A stretch of 15,873 nucleotides of DNA from Flavisolibacter sp. (GTDB taxonomy: Bacteria > Bacteroidota > Bacteroidia > Chitinophagales > Chitinophagaceae): positions 1-15,873 of the forward strand of contig JAGIAB010000009.1 of assembly GCA_017745135.1 (NCBI GenBank). Reading direction: 5' to 3'. The notes below the pieces were generated by a model. It was not told the DNA's origin. It saw nothing but the letters and a program-made list of their open reading frames with translations, and ran no database searches. A program made the position numbers and the translations under genes. Numbering within the stretch: the first letter of the stretch is position 1; each line of letters begins with the position of its first letter. This document shows, piece by piece, positions 6,864 to 14,158 of this stretch.

Positions 6864-8864
6864 TTAATTCACCAGGGTTTCGGCCCTGGCACCCGACCTT
6901 CGTAAGCCTGCAGTATCAAATTCAAGATAGGCATTCACACCGCCACCGGTTTCTGCGTTCAACTCTATGTTTCCGTTCAGGGCATGAATGCGGTGTTTTA
7001 ATGAATCTAATCCCATACCACCATTTTGCGACGGTTGTTTGAGAAAGCCAACTCCATTGTCTTCAATTGAAATGGAAAGCACTGTATCCTGTACACTCAA
7101 TTGAACCGAGGCTTCTGTGGCTTTGGAATGTTTGAAAATATTATTGAGCAATTCCTGTACAATACGGTAAACCGATAATTCAAAACTATCAACGTAGCGT
7201 TGCTCCTCGCCAATGAAGTAATAATGCACTTGCAGTGATGTACTGCTGATGTTGTTACAATAACGGCGCAAGGCCTTGTCCAAACCGTGTTGCAACAATA
7301 CTTCGGGCATCAGGTTGTGAGAGGTCTTGCGAACTTCGGCGGTGGCCTCATTCAATAACTGCAATGCTTTTGTATACCCTTTCAATGATTTTAATTCTTC
7401 TTCCTCTGTTGACAATTGCATTTTTACGGCTGCTAACATTCCGGCTACACCGTCATGAAGATCTTTGGCAATGCGGCTGCGCTCTTTTTCCTCGCCCTGC
7501 ATCAGTGCCTGCAACAACTGGATTTCTTTTTGTTGTTGCAGCGATTGTATTTCTTTCTGGTGAATGCGTTTTTTGTTACGGTATCGAATGTAAAACAGGG
7601 CAGCAACCAGCAAAGCCACAATAAGCGCTGCCAGGGTGTAATAGATGTACTGGCGGTTCTTTTGAAGCTGTAAATTCTTTTGTGCCAGTTGCAATTGGTT
7701 TTGTGATAAGGCTTTCTCCTTTTGGGCAGTTTGGTAGCGGAATTCCATGTCCGCCATAATGCGGTTGTTCTCCACCTTCAGGATCGAATCGTTGAACACG
7801 AGTTTTTTATAGAGTTGATCATAAGCCGGCTTGTAATTACCCAACTTGTAATTGGCCTCCGCCAGGAAACCGTACATGTCGGCCAAAAATTCAATGTTAT
7901 CTTTTTGCCCCTTATTGTCCAACACTTTTTCAAGAAAAGCTTTCAGCGTTTTATAATCTCCTTTTTGTTGCAGGATGTGTGAGTACGTGGTGGCGCTGAC
8001 CATAAACCGGCTGAAATCCCCTGTTTGTTCGGCATAGCGGATGGCTAATAGCGCCGGCTCAACGGCTTCGTCCAATTTGCCGCTGACATCCAAAACGGTG
8101 GCATAACCATGCCAGGCTTGTGAGAGCAGGAAATCATCACCGGATGCTTTTGCGAAGTGCAAGGCTTCTTTTGCCTGCACCAGGGCGTCAGCAAATTGTT
8201 CCTTACTGGCCAGCCTGCGGGTGACGCCGTTAAGAGCTGTAACGATCATCGTAGTATCGTTGGCCTGCTGGGCCATCTCCTCCGCTTTTTTGTAGTAAGA
8301 AAGTGCTTTATCATCATCCCTTAACGAATTGGCATAGCCAACCGCCAGGTTGTAGTATTGCAGCGAAAGCATACGCATATCTCTTTTAGTAAAGGATGGC
8401 GATTCCTTCATCTTTTCCAACAGGCTGATAGCTTCCAGCCGGTAGATCGTTGAACTGTCGCTTTTACCAAGACCACTATACGCATTGGCCATTGTACCCA
8501 AACATGCGGCCACCGCAGTATTATCCTTGATCTTTTTATAGTACTTGATGGCTTCTGCATTATAAGCAATGGAACGCCGGTTTTCCCCGGTAATGGCATC
8601 AACAAATCCCAGGTCAGCATAGCCCATAGCGATTCCTTTATCATACCCGAGTTTTTTACTCAGGTCAAGAATGGTAGTTGCAACCTCTCGGGCTTTTTGG
8701 GGTTCTTTTCGTTTGATCCCTTCGTAATAAGCGGAGAGCTTAGTGACTTTTGCGGTATCATTGGGTAAAGCCATTAATTGTTCCAGGGTGTTTTCCTGGG
8801 AGTAGGTTGCTGCAAAAGGCAGCAGCAACAGGAGAGTCAAACGACATCTAAGAACTCGTTTCAT
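6864..8864 (-). CDS. TPR-containing sensor histidine kinase (HisKA_3 / NarL-partner class)
   Basis: The 666-residue protein begins with a signal peptide (MKRVLRCRLTLLLLLPFAATYSQ). A periplasmic array of TPR-like helical repeats covers about 40-365. A coiled coil (QNQLQLAQKNLQLQKN) leads to one membrane helix at about 406-427, and a second coiled coil leads to a HisKA_3 dimerisation domain with phospho-acceptor H470 in AKDLHDGVAGML. The HATPase has its N box at 571-580 (ELLNNIFKHS), G1 DNGVG at 602-606 and G2 GGMGL at 615-619. Kinases of this class normally phosphorylate LuxR/NarL-type response regulators, often encoded next door; none is present here. I chose the ATG at 8864 because it places the signal peptide at the N-terminus. 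The ligand of the TPR region is unknown. Confidence 0.93.
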   Translation of the reverse strand: MKRVLRCRLTLLLLLPFAATYSQENTLEQLMALPNDTAKVTKLSAYYEGIKRKEPQKAREVATTILDLSKKLGYDKGIAMGYADLGFVDAITGENRRSIAYNAEAIKYYKKIKDNTAVAACLGTMANAYSGLGKSDSSTIYRLEAISLLEKMKESPSFTKRDMRMLSLQYYNLAVGYANSLRDDDKALSYYKKAEEMAQQANDTTMIVTALNGVTRRLASKEQFADALVQAKEALHFAKASGDDFLLSQAWHGYATVLDVSGKLDEAVEPALLAIRYAEQTGDFSRFMVSATTYSHILQQKGDYKTLKAFLEKVLDNKGQKDNIEFLADMYGFLAEANYKLGNYKPAYDQLYKKLVFNDSILKVENNRIMADMEFRYQTAQKEKALSQNQLQLAQKNLQLQKNRQYIYYTLAALIVALLVAALFYIRYRNKKRIHQKEIQSLQQQKEIQLLQALMQGEEKERSRIAKDLHDGVAGMLAAVKMQLSTEEEELKSLKGYTKALQLLNEATAEVRKTSHNLMPEVLLQHGLDKALRRYCNNISSTSLQVHYYFIGEEQRYVDSFELSVYRIVQELLNNIFKHSKATEASVQLSVQDTVLSISIEDNGVGFLKQPSQNGGMGLDSLKHRIHALNGNIELNAETGGGVNAYLEFDTAGLRRSGARAETLVN

Positions 8865-8912
8865 AAATTTATAAGCAGTTGTAAACCGGCTTTTGTTTTT
8901 AATAACAACAAA

Positions 8913-8920
8913 CAAATATA
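8913..8920 (-). promoter_or_regulatory. -7 promoter box of the histidine kinase gene
   Basis: On the minus strand this reads TATATTTG, an exact TAnnTTTG match, about 50 bp before the kinase ATG at 8864. No convincing -33 element is visible. Confidence 0.45.
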
Positions 8921-9122
8921 TGCAGTGTAGGCGCTTCCCTTTCCTACTGATAGCTGGAGGTGTTTTTTTATATAGTTGTGTGACTTTAGGGACCTGTGGG
9001 AAGCTGTCACACCAGTCATACAAGTCGCACGAATTTAAAACTTACTGTTTTTTATTTCTTTTGTTGATTTTTTCGGGAATGGCTTTTGCTTTACTTGAGT
9101 ACCGCTTAACCGGGTGACCACA

Positions 9123-9305
9123 ATGAATGAAAGAGAATTAAAAGATGCTATTGCCCTTAAAACAATGCAGCTTGAGGCCGCAATGGCATCACAAAGACCT
9201 TACGGGGAGTTAACTAAGATTTACAAAGAGTTGAAAGAACTAAAGTATCAATTAGTCCAGTTGGAGAACTTTACATCAAAAGAAAAGGATGTGGATTTAG
9301 TATAA
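9123..9305 (+). CDS. small helical protein of unknown function (paralogue 1)
   Basis: The 60-residue protein is almost wholly helical and charged. It starts MNERELKDAIALKTMQLEAA, then GELTKIYKELKELKYQLVQLE, a likely coiled coil. I prefer the ATG at 9123 over an in-frame GTG at 9114. A second small gene at 11197-11394 has the same layout: a first helix, a short Gly/Asp or Pro/Tyr turn, then an ELxxIxxxxKxLKxQL helix. They therefore look like diverged paralogues. A perfect intrinsic terminator lies 26 bp after the stop, which supports this as a real single-gene transcription unit. No function can be assigned. Confidence 0.7.
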   Translation: MNERELKDAIALKTMQLEAAMASQRPYGELTKIYKELKELKYQLVQLENFTSKEKDVDLV

Positions 9306-9331
9306 AGCACAAGACATTTATTCCCTATGAT

Positions 9332-9360
9332 GAGCAGTCTTTATGACTGCTCTTTTTTTT
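9332..9360 (+). terminator. intrinsic terminator
   Basis: The perfect 8-bp stem GAGCAGTC/GACTGCTC has a TTTAT loop and is followed by eight T. It terminates the small helical-protein gene on the plus strand. Confidence 0.92.
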
Positions 9361-9799
9361 AACTTCTTCCTTTAGATGGAGGCTCCGCACCTCAATTCAC
9401 AAGAGGGGCTAATCGCTGTTTAGTCTTAACAACCAGCAATGCAGCGGGATGTTTGCAGGCTATTGTTGAATTATTTACACAAACCGGAGTAGAAATTCCC
9501 GGTTTTCTGTTGCGCTACTGCTTTAAAACGGTTTGGAATATTGTTTGCTTAATTCAAATCGGTTTTTCATAGGATATTGGATTTTACACGAGGCAGGATT
9601 TCTATCCAGCCTTTTTTCTTTTTAAGAAGACTTAAAAAAATAAAACCCTTTCTTCCCCGGCAACGATCCGCCACAACTCTATTATCATACTATTTGCTTT
9701 GCGGACATCCGCTGCAAAAGGCCATCACATATCTCTTAAAGATCTCATGCAGGCGTGTTAACTTTTCCTCCTCTACTTTTGCAACTTTAAAAAATACCC
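9361..9799. other. 439-bp gene-free region upstream of the MFS exporter
   Basis: No convincing gene is seen. It contains a hairpin, AAACCGG/CCGGTTT (arms 9481-9487 and 9499-9505, 11-base loop), with a short T-rich tail. A second small hairpin lies around GCGGACATCCGC (9701-9712). A TAnnTTTG box at 9774-9781 lies directly before the exporter. The hairpins could be transcript-processing or attenuating structures; nothing else stands out. Confidence 0.5.
9774..9781 (+). promoter_or_regulatory. -7 promoter box of the MFS exporter
   Basis: TACTTTTG matches TAnnTTTG exactly, 18 bp before the ATG at 9800, which implies a very short leader. No clear -33 element is seen. Confidence 0.45.
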
Positions 9800-11041
9800 A
9801 TGGAGAAACCGACGAAGGAAGAAGCGCTGACGATCCCGAAGAATGTGGCAGAAGGAACCATCTTCTCCATCCTGCTCACCATTAGCTTTTCGCATTTACT
9901 GAACGACACCATTCAATCCCTGATACCCTCTATTTACCCATTGGTAAAGGAGTCCTTTCACCTGAGCTTTGCACAAATTGGATTGATCACCCTCACGTTT
10001 CAATTGGCTGCTTCCTTATTACAACCCTTTGTTGGCTTTTATACGGATAAAAAACCACAACCTTTTTCACTGGCTGCAGGAATGGGCTTTACCCTGGTTG
10101 GTTTAATATGCCTGGCCTTTGCTTCCGGCTTTGGCTGGCTCCTGATTGCTGTAGCCCTGATCGGTATTGGTTCTTCTGTTTTTCACCCGGAGGCCTCCAA
10201 GGTGGCCTACATGGCATCGGGGGGAAGAAGAGGCCTGGCTCAATCCATCTTCCAGGTGGGTGGCAACGCCGGCAGCGCCATTGGTCCCCTGTTGGCGGCC
10301 TTGATCATTGTTCCTTTTGGGCAAATCAGCGTAGCCTGGTTTTCTTTGATTGCCTTGCTAGCCATATTAATATTGATCAATATTGGCAAATGGTACCGGT
10401 TGAATATGCACCGCATTCGTCCGAAGAAAGCAGCAGAACATCATGAAGAGGGCACCCAGCTTTCCAAAAAGGCGATTACCATTTCCATCCTCATTTTGCT
10501 GGTGCTCATTTTTTCCAAATACTTCTATCTCGCCAGCATGAGCTCTTACTATACCTTTTATCTTATTGACAAGTTCCACATCTCTGTGCAAAGCTCGCAG
10601 GTGCATCTTTTCATCTTTTTGTTTGCTACGGCTGCGGGCACTTTGCTTGGCGGACCTATTGGCGACCACTTCGGACGCAAGTATGTCATCTGGTTCTCTA
10701 TTTTGGGAGTAGCTCCTTTTACTTTGTTGCTCCCCCACGTTAACCTTTTTTGGACAACCGTATTGAGTGTATTTATCGGCTTTATCCTGGCTTCGGCTTT
10801 CTCGGCTATACTGGTGTATGCACAGGAATTATTACCCGGTAAGGTGGGATTGGTTTCCGGGTTGTTTTTTGGGTTTGCTTTTGGAATGGGAGGATTGGGT
10901 TCTGCCTTGCTGGGCGCACTGGCCGACCGCACCAGCATCCATTTTGTTTACCAGGTTTGTGCTTACCTGCCCCTGATTGGATTGCTGACAGGCTTTTTAC
11001 CTGATATCGGGCATAAGAGAAAGAAAGCTGGCCGCAGTTGA
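9800..11041 (+). CDS. fsr: MFS exporter, fosmidomycin-resistance (Fsr) family
   Basis: The 413-residue polytopic protein has the length and signatures of the Fsr group of major facilitator transporters. HLLNDTIQSLIPSIYPLVKE is followed by LSFAQIGLITLTFQLAASLLQPFVGFYTD at the first two helices. GIGSSVFHPEASKVAYMASGGRRGLAQSIFQVGGNAGSAIGPLLAA lies in the middle of the N-terminal half. A charged loop near 195-220 separates two six-helix halves, and GGPIGDHFGRKYVIW is the second-half MFS loop motif. E. coli Fsr exports fosmidomycin by proton antiport; natural substrates of the wider family are unclear. It appears to be a monocistronic gene with a TAnnTTTG box just upstream. It is the most GC-rich-looking coding stretch of this part of the window. 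Confidence 0.92.
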   Translation: MEKPTKEEALTIPKNVAEGTIFSILLTISFSHLLNDTIQSLIPSIYPLVKESFHLSFAQIGLITLTFQLAASLLQPFVGFYTDKKPQPFSLAAGMGFTLVGLICLAFASGFGWLLIAVALIGIGSSVFHPEASKVAYMASGGRRGLAQSIFQVGGNAGSAIGPLLAALIIVPFGQISVAWFSLIALLAILILINIGKWYRLNMHRIRPKKAAEHHEEGTQLSKKAITISILILLVLIFSKYFYLASMSSYYTFYLIDKFHISVQSSQVHLFIFLFATAAGTLLGGPIGDHFGRKYVIWFSILGVAPFTLLLPHVNLFWTTVLSVFIGFILASAFSAILVYAQELLPGKVGLVSGLFFGFAFGMGGLGSALLGALADRTSIHFVYQVCAYLPLIGLLTGFLPDIGHKRKKAGRS

Positions 11042-11053
11042 TTAAAGAAATAA

Positions 11054-11209
11054 ACTAGTGCTGGTGCAGGTGTTCGCGTCCCCGCCAACGAGGCAGTTAA
11101 GAAGAAATCAGCAAAAGAAGCCTCTAACATCTTTCACAATATTATGCAGGCATCAGTAAAAGGCAAGCCTAAGCCTGAACCAAAAAAGAAAGCAGCTCAA
11201 AAGAGATGA
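11054..11209 (+). pseudogene. C-terminal remnant of a small lysine-rich protein
   Basis: An open plus-strand frame runs from just after a TAA at 11051 to a TGA at 11207. Its last part reads like coding sequence: KKKSAKEASNIFHNIMQASVKG, then KPKPEPKKKAAQKR. The IFHNIM core with a Lys/Pro/Ala-rich tail resembles small basic proteins I associate with Chitinophagaceae. There is no usable start except an internal ATG at 11144, so the N-terminal part appears lost. The coding-like part begins directly after the 14-bp repeat at 11077-11090. Its stop overlaps the convergent small gene by 13 bp. A very short functional gene from 11144 cannot be excluded. Confidence 0.45.
11077..11090 (+). repeat. 14-bp direct repeat, copy 1
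   Basis: CGTCCCCGCCAACG occurs here and again at 11557-11570, exactly 480 bp apart. It is strikingly GC-rich for its surroundings. Copy 1 abuts the lysine-rich gene remnant. Confidence 0.6.
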
Positions 11210-11394
11210 TTAACACGTACTCTGATAGGTGAAGGAGTATTGAATATTTGTACAATAGTCAGTTGTTCTTTCAGATACTTTATTTTGTCCCAAATAATAG
11301 AAAGTTCTTTGTGGCTTGCATCTTCCCCTAATCGGTCTGCATAATAAGTTTCTAATTGTTGGACTTCTACAGTAAGTTTTTCAAAGGACAGCAT
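11197..11394 (-). CDS. small helical protein of unknown function (paralogue 2)
   Basis: The 65-residue protein starts with MLSFEKLTVEVQQLETYYAD, has a Gly-Glu-Asp turn, then HKELSIIWDKIKYLKEQLTIV and a short basic tail. Its two-helix layout and the ELxxIxxxxKxLKxQL pattern match the 60-residue gene at 9123-9305 on the other strand, so the two are probably paralogues flanking the exporter. No catalytic or binding motif is visible. The gene lies between two copies of a 14-bp repeat. Function unknown. Confidence 0.65.
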   Translation of the reverse strand: MLSFEKLTVEVQQLETYYADRLGEDASHKELSIIWDKIKYLKEQLTIVQIFNTPSPIRVRVNHLF

Positions 11395-11556
11395 CTAGAT
11401 AAGGATTATATAGCACAAAAAAATACGGATGCCATAGGTACATTTATGACCTTACTCAGTTTGCAAAAGTCATTTTAGAAATTACGTGTAAATAATTACT
11501 AATTATTAAAGGATTGTAAGAATTTTACCTTTGGTCTAACACGTATATAGTTACCC

Positions 11557-11570
11557 CGTCCCCGCCAACG
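11557..11570 (+). repeat. 14-bp direct repeat, copy 2
   Basis: This is the second copy of CGTCCCCGCCAACG; the first is at 11077-11090. The surrounding 11395-11646 stretch has no gene I can support. Confidence 0.6.
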
Positions 11571-11646
11571 TTGATTTTATTGCTGATTTTCTCCCATTGG
11601 TGCACAAGGGCTGTGGTAATTGCACACCGGAACGCACCAAAACAAA

Positions 11647-11673
11647 ATGCTCCACGAAAACTTCATGGAGCAT
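11647..11673 (-). terminator. terminator hairpin after the Spy-like gene
   Basis: The arms ATGCTCCA and TGGAGCAT (8 bp, perfect) are extended inward by GAA/TTC past one mismatch. On the minus strand TTTGTTTT follows, 19 bp after the stop of the gene ending at 11692. A run of five T on the plus strand makes it potentially bidirectional. Confidence 0.75.
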
Positions 11674-11691
11674 CTTTTTAAAGAAAGCTTA

Positions 11692-12117
11692 TTAGTTGCG
11701 CGGACGACCACCACCGAAACCGCCGGTGAATACGCCGGTAGCATTCGGGTTACGCTCTTTCGCTGCCGCAAGCGCAGTGTCGTAGGTTTTTTTCTGTTCC
11801 GGTGTAAGCATTGCCACAATTGCCTGCTCATACGGCGCTGCCAGGGCAGCCCTTTTAGGAGCTATCTCCTGAAAGCCTTCCCGACCGCTACCCGCCGGCA
11901 CTGTAGCCATCAGGCTGTCGGACGAAGTGTAAAACTTTACGAGCAATGGAGTGATCTTAGTTTTTTGATCCTGAGTGAATGCAAATGCAGCATTACGCTC
12001 ACTTGTAAAAAAGGCTTGTGCACGTTCTGCAGGAGGAAGCGGAGGGCCACCGGGACCCTGGGCTTTAACCGCATACATGCCTAAAAGCAGGGTAACTGAT
12101 AATACTAATTTTTTCAT
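11692..12117 (-). CDS. periplasmic Spy/CpxP-like protein with LTxxQ motif
   Basis: The 141-residue protein has a Sec signal peptide (MKKLVLSVTLLLGMYAVKAQ) and then a Gly/Pro-rich stretch (GPGGPPLPP). A helical core includes the motif LTPEQ at 104-108 and a possible first degenerate motif, FTQDQKTKI, at 47-55. This is the layout of Spy/CpxP-like periplasmic proteins (DUF-type LTxxQ), which in E. coli bind unfolded proteins or modulate envelope stress signalling. The C-terminal GGFGGGRPRN tail is glycine-rich and probably disordered. A hairpin terminator follows the stop, so the gene is probably monocistronic. The chaperone role here is inferred from the family only. Confidence 0.78.
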   Translation of the reverse strand: MKKLVLSVTLLLGMYAVKAQGPGGPPLPPAERAQAFFTSERNAAFAFTQDQKTKITPLLVKFYTSSDSLMATVPAGSGREGFQEIAPKRAALAAPYEQAIVAMLTPEQKKTYDTALAAAKERNPNATGVFTGGFGGGRPRN

Positions 12118-12209
12118 CTTTTGTCGAGTTTTTAAGAACTACTAAGATAAACAGGACAAAGGTTAATGAAGGTTAGTAATCGTTATTGATTTTTCAGCAC
12201 TAAGTTTTT

Positions 12210-12245
12210 GTTGGTGCAGCCAATACACCAGGCTTAGAGGAACAC
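12210..12245 (-). repeat. degraded, inverted copy (D) of the 92-bp repeat
   Basis: Read on the plus strand, GTTGGTGCAGCC followed by AGAGGAACAC matches the reverse complement of the repeat at 12787-12823 at about 29 of 37 positions with one gap, by hand alignment. It is therefore a partial copy in the opposite orientation to the copies at 12789 and 14041. Confidence 0.5.
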
Positions 12246-12266
12246 TATCAAGGGCGTAAAAAAAGA

Positions 12267-12301
12267 AAAACGGCTTGTGCGGACACAAGCCGCGGCTTAC
12301 A
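12267..12301 (-). terminator. terminator plus stop codon of the 12297 gene (repeat copy T1)
   Basis: The perfect 9-bp stem CGGCTTGTG/CACAAGCCG (12271-12292) has a CGGA loop. On the minus strand it is followed by a long T-rich run, so it terminates the gene ending at 12297. The 35-bp segment, including that gene's TAA, recurs at 12923-12957 with 33 of 35 bases identical. Confidence 0.85.
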
Positions 12302-12737
12302 GCAGCAATACCATTTTTTCTTGTCCCTCTGTTTTTTCTTCACTCAGAGTTAAATACCTTTTCCGTCCAAGGGTCATGTAATAAACCATTATTAAAAAAA
12401 TGGGAATAATTAGATAAAACAAATATTCTGTGTCAAACAGAAGATTGACAATGTAGCTCAAAACAATTATGATTAATCCTGTCGGCATGAGCCACTTAGC
12501 ATTTTTAAAGCCGCCGACTTTGAAATTTTTTACTTCGTCGTCGCTGATATCGAATGTTACAGTCTGGCTGCTGCACCAATCTATTTTGGTAACGATTGAA
12601 TGTTGTCCAGCGGACACATTGAACTCTTTTATCTCACCGTTAGCAATAGTTCCAACCTTTTTTTCGTCAATGTAAACTCCGTAGTCTCTTAGTCGGTTCA
12701 CATATTCACTTGTCCGATTTAGAATTATTGTCGCCAT
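12297..12737 (-). CDS. membrane protein with PEGA-like N-terminal domain, unknown function
   Basis: The 146-residue protein has a soluble beta-rich N-terminal half with the pattern YGVYIDEKKVGTIANGEIKEF, then VSAGQHSIVTKIDWCSS. This resembles PEGA-type domains (a short strand, a conserved glycine turn, G-x-H hairpin). Two closely spaced membrane helices follow at about 83-101 and 104-122, then a charged tail. C55 in KIDWCSS is the only cysteine. The domain probably faces one side of the membrane and binds something, but no partner is evident. It is followed on the minus strand by a strong terminator that also includes the stop codon, and is flanked by repeat copies D and A in opposite orientations. 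The family is not recognised by name. Confidence 0.75.
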   Translation of the reverse strand: MATIILNRTSEYVNRLRDYGVYIDEKKVGTIANGEIKEFNVSAGQHSIVTKIDWCSSQTVTFDISDDEVKNFKVGGFKNAKWLMPTGLIIIVLSYIVNLLFDTEYLFYLIIPIFLIMVYYMTLGRKRYLTLSEEKTEGQEKMVLLL

Positions 12738-12788
12738 ATCAGTTTTTTTGGTCGAATAATGCTGTAGTAAAAAATATTTAAGCAGTGT

Positions 12789-12881
12789 GTTCCTCTTAGC
12801 TTTTGTGCCGTGGCTGTACCAACAACTGAATATAGGAAAAGATTGTAGATCTTAGGTATTCTTCACTTCCCTGTCGTCGGT
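12789..12881 (+). repeat. 92-bp repeat, copy A
   Basis: This 93-bp segment matches 14041-14132 with about nine substitutions and one single-base insertion (roughly 89% identity, hand alignment). Longest shared blocks include ACCAACAACTGAAT and TTCTTCACTTCCCTGTCGT. The ends do not form terminal inverted repeats. Copies A and B flank the gene at 13014-14009 as direct repeats. Confidence 0.85.
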
Positions 12882-12922
12882 AGGCTTCGCATATTGCCTG
12901 CGCCTCCACACCACGACGGTGT

Positions 12923-12957
12923 AAAACGGCTTGTGCGGACACAAGCTGCTGCTTACA
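12923..12957 (-). repeat. duplicated terminator/stop segment (copy T2)
   Basis: This 35-bp near-copy of 12267-12301 keeps the hairpin core GCTTGTG-CGGA-CACAAGC and the former stop-codon end. Here there is no gene ending at it on the minus strand, so it looks like a leftover from duplication of a neighbouring gene's 3' end. It could still terminate minus-strand transcription. Confidence 0.75.
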
Positions 12958-13013
12958 AAAATGGGGCATATCTCATTTTCTTATTACATTACTGCTTACT
13001 AAGACTATCTGTT

Positions 13014-14009
13014 ATGAGTAAAGAAACTCTCATTAGTATTGCTATAAGCATTATTGTCGGAATTGTCCTGAGTTATTGGGGAATATGGTATTCAAAAAGA
13101 TTAAAGGACAAATACTCCCTAAGTTTAGTTAACGATGAATGGATATCCTTGCTTACTACTTTTCAAGATAAGTTTGAGGCACTAAAAATTGAATTTACTC
13201 AACCAATAAACACTAACCTTGATTATTACCGGGCGAGCATTTTAAATACGGGAACGTTGGACATTGATAAGACTAAGATGTACGCACCCTTGGAAATTAT
13301 TTTCCCTGAAAATTGCAAAGTGAACGAATGCAAAATTGGTAATCAATCAAGCAATAAGTTTTCTGTTTCAAGTTCGATATCAAAGAATAAAATATGTTTT
13401 GAGTGGGACTTATTAAAGCCACAGGAATATTTTTCTTTCGAATGCATTATAGAAAGCACAATACCATCTAATCGTGAAACATTTCGTCAAGGAATCTCCG
13501 TTTCTCAACGAATCGCTGATTTAAAGGATGTGCAACAAATTAACGCATGGAATATGAGCGAAACTGAACCAAAAAAATATCGGAGAAAGCAGTATGGCGG
13601 ATACCTTTCAGGTATTTTTTTCTTGAGCTTTTGTGGTTTTTTATTTTATAATGGTTTAACATCCTATACAAATCCAGACGTCGAAATAAAATATACAACA
13701 AAGTATACTGCCGATAATGCTTTAGTAGAACTTAAATCTCTTAATTCTAACACAATAGTGTTGCTTCATAATAATAAAGCTGACACTGTGGCTCTAAAAG
13801 ATGCTCCACGGTATATTCATTTAATGCCGTCTGTAGATTTAAAGAGAACAAACCTTGGGGTATTGATCTTCTTTGGGGGTATTTTTCTATTAATAATCTT
13901 AGGGGTTATCAAAGGAGTAAAAGGTGATATAAATGAACTGAGAAAAATTAAGTTGATAAATAATCTAAAAAACAATACAAGACCTGTAACAAAGGAAAAA
14001 GAAAATTAA
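13014..14009 (+). CDS. membrane protein of unknown function, AT-rich, repeat-flanked
   Basis: The 331-residue protein starts MSKETLISIAISIIVGIVLSYWGIWYSKRLK: a membrane helix at 6-24 followed by basic residues, so the next domain is probably cytoplasmic. A beta-rich domain at about 35-160 (YYRASILNTGTLDI, APLEIIFPENCKVNECKIG) looks like a soluble sandwich domain found in many uncharacterised bacterial proteins. Two further helices lie at about 197-215 and 281-299, enclosing a smaller domain around 220-275. The tail is lysine- and asparagine-rich. I use the ATG at 13014; upstream in-frame codons run through the T2 repeat and are not plausible. Codons are more AT-rich than in the exporter or kinase genes, and direct repeats A and B flank the gene, which suggests acquisition. 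Function unknown. Confidence 0.75.
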   Translation: MSKETLISIAISIIVGIVLSYWGIWYSKRLKDKYSLSLVNDEWISLLTTFQDKFEALKIEFTQPINTNLDYYRASILNTGTLDIDKTKMYAPLEIIFPENCKVNECKIGNQSSNKFSVSSSISKNKICFEWDLLKPQEYFSFECIIESTIPSNRETFRQGISVSQRIADLKDVQQINAWNMSETEPKKYRRKQYGGYLSGIFFLSFCGFLFYNGLTSYTNPDVEIKYTTKYTADNALVELKSLNSNTIVLLHNNKADTVALKDAPRYIHLMPSVDLKRTNLGVLIFFGGIFLLIILGVIKGVKGDINELRKIKLINNLKNNTRPVTKEKEN

Positions 14010-14040
14010 ATCAGTATTTATTACTTTTTACACCGTTGGA

Positions 14041-14132
14041 GTTCCTCCTAGCTTTTGTGCTGTAGCTGCACCAACAACTGAATTTAGGAAAAGAGTGTAA
14101 TCTTGGGTGTTCTTCACTTCCCTGTCGTTGGT
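14041..14132 (+). repeat. 92-bp repeat, copy B
   Basis: This is the partner of copy A (12789-12881), starting 1252 bp later in the same orientation. It begins 32 bp after the stop of the membrane-protein gene and ends 26 bp before the GNAT-like gene's stop. Read on the minus strand it lies inside an uninterrupted frame (14031-14183); copy A has a stop and a one-base insertion at the matching place. Confidence 0.85.
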
Positions 14133-14158
14133 CACGCTGAAACTTAAGCTGAATAGCG

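Noticed and set aside
8893..9117. Plus-strand open frame of 74 codons between the kinase and the small helical gene
   Set aside because: It overlaps the kinase promoter region on the other strand, its hydrophobic runs come from T-rich DNA, and it has no family resemblance or start context.
11570..11695. Short plus-strand open stretch containing GCGNCTPER after the second 14-bp repeat
   Set aside because: It has no start, and its second half is just the translated terminator of the Spy-like gene.
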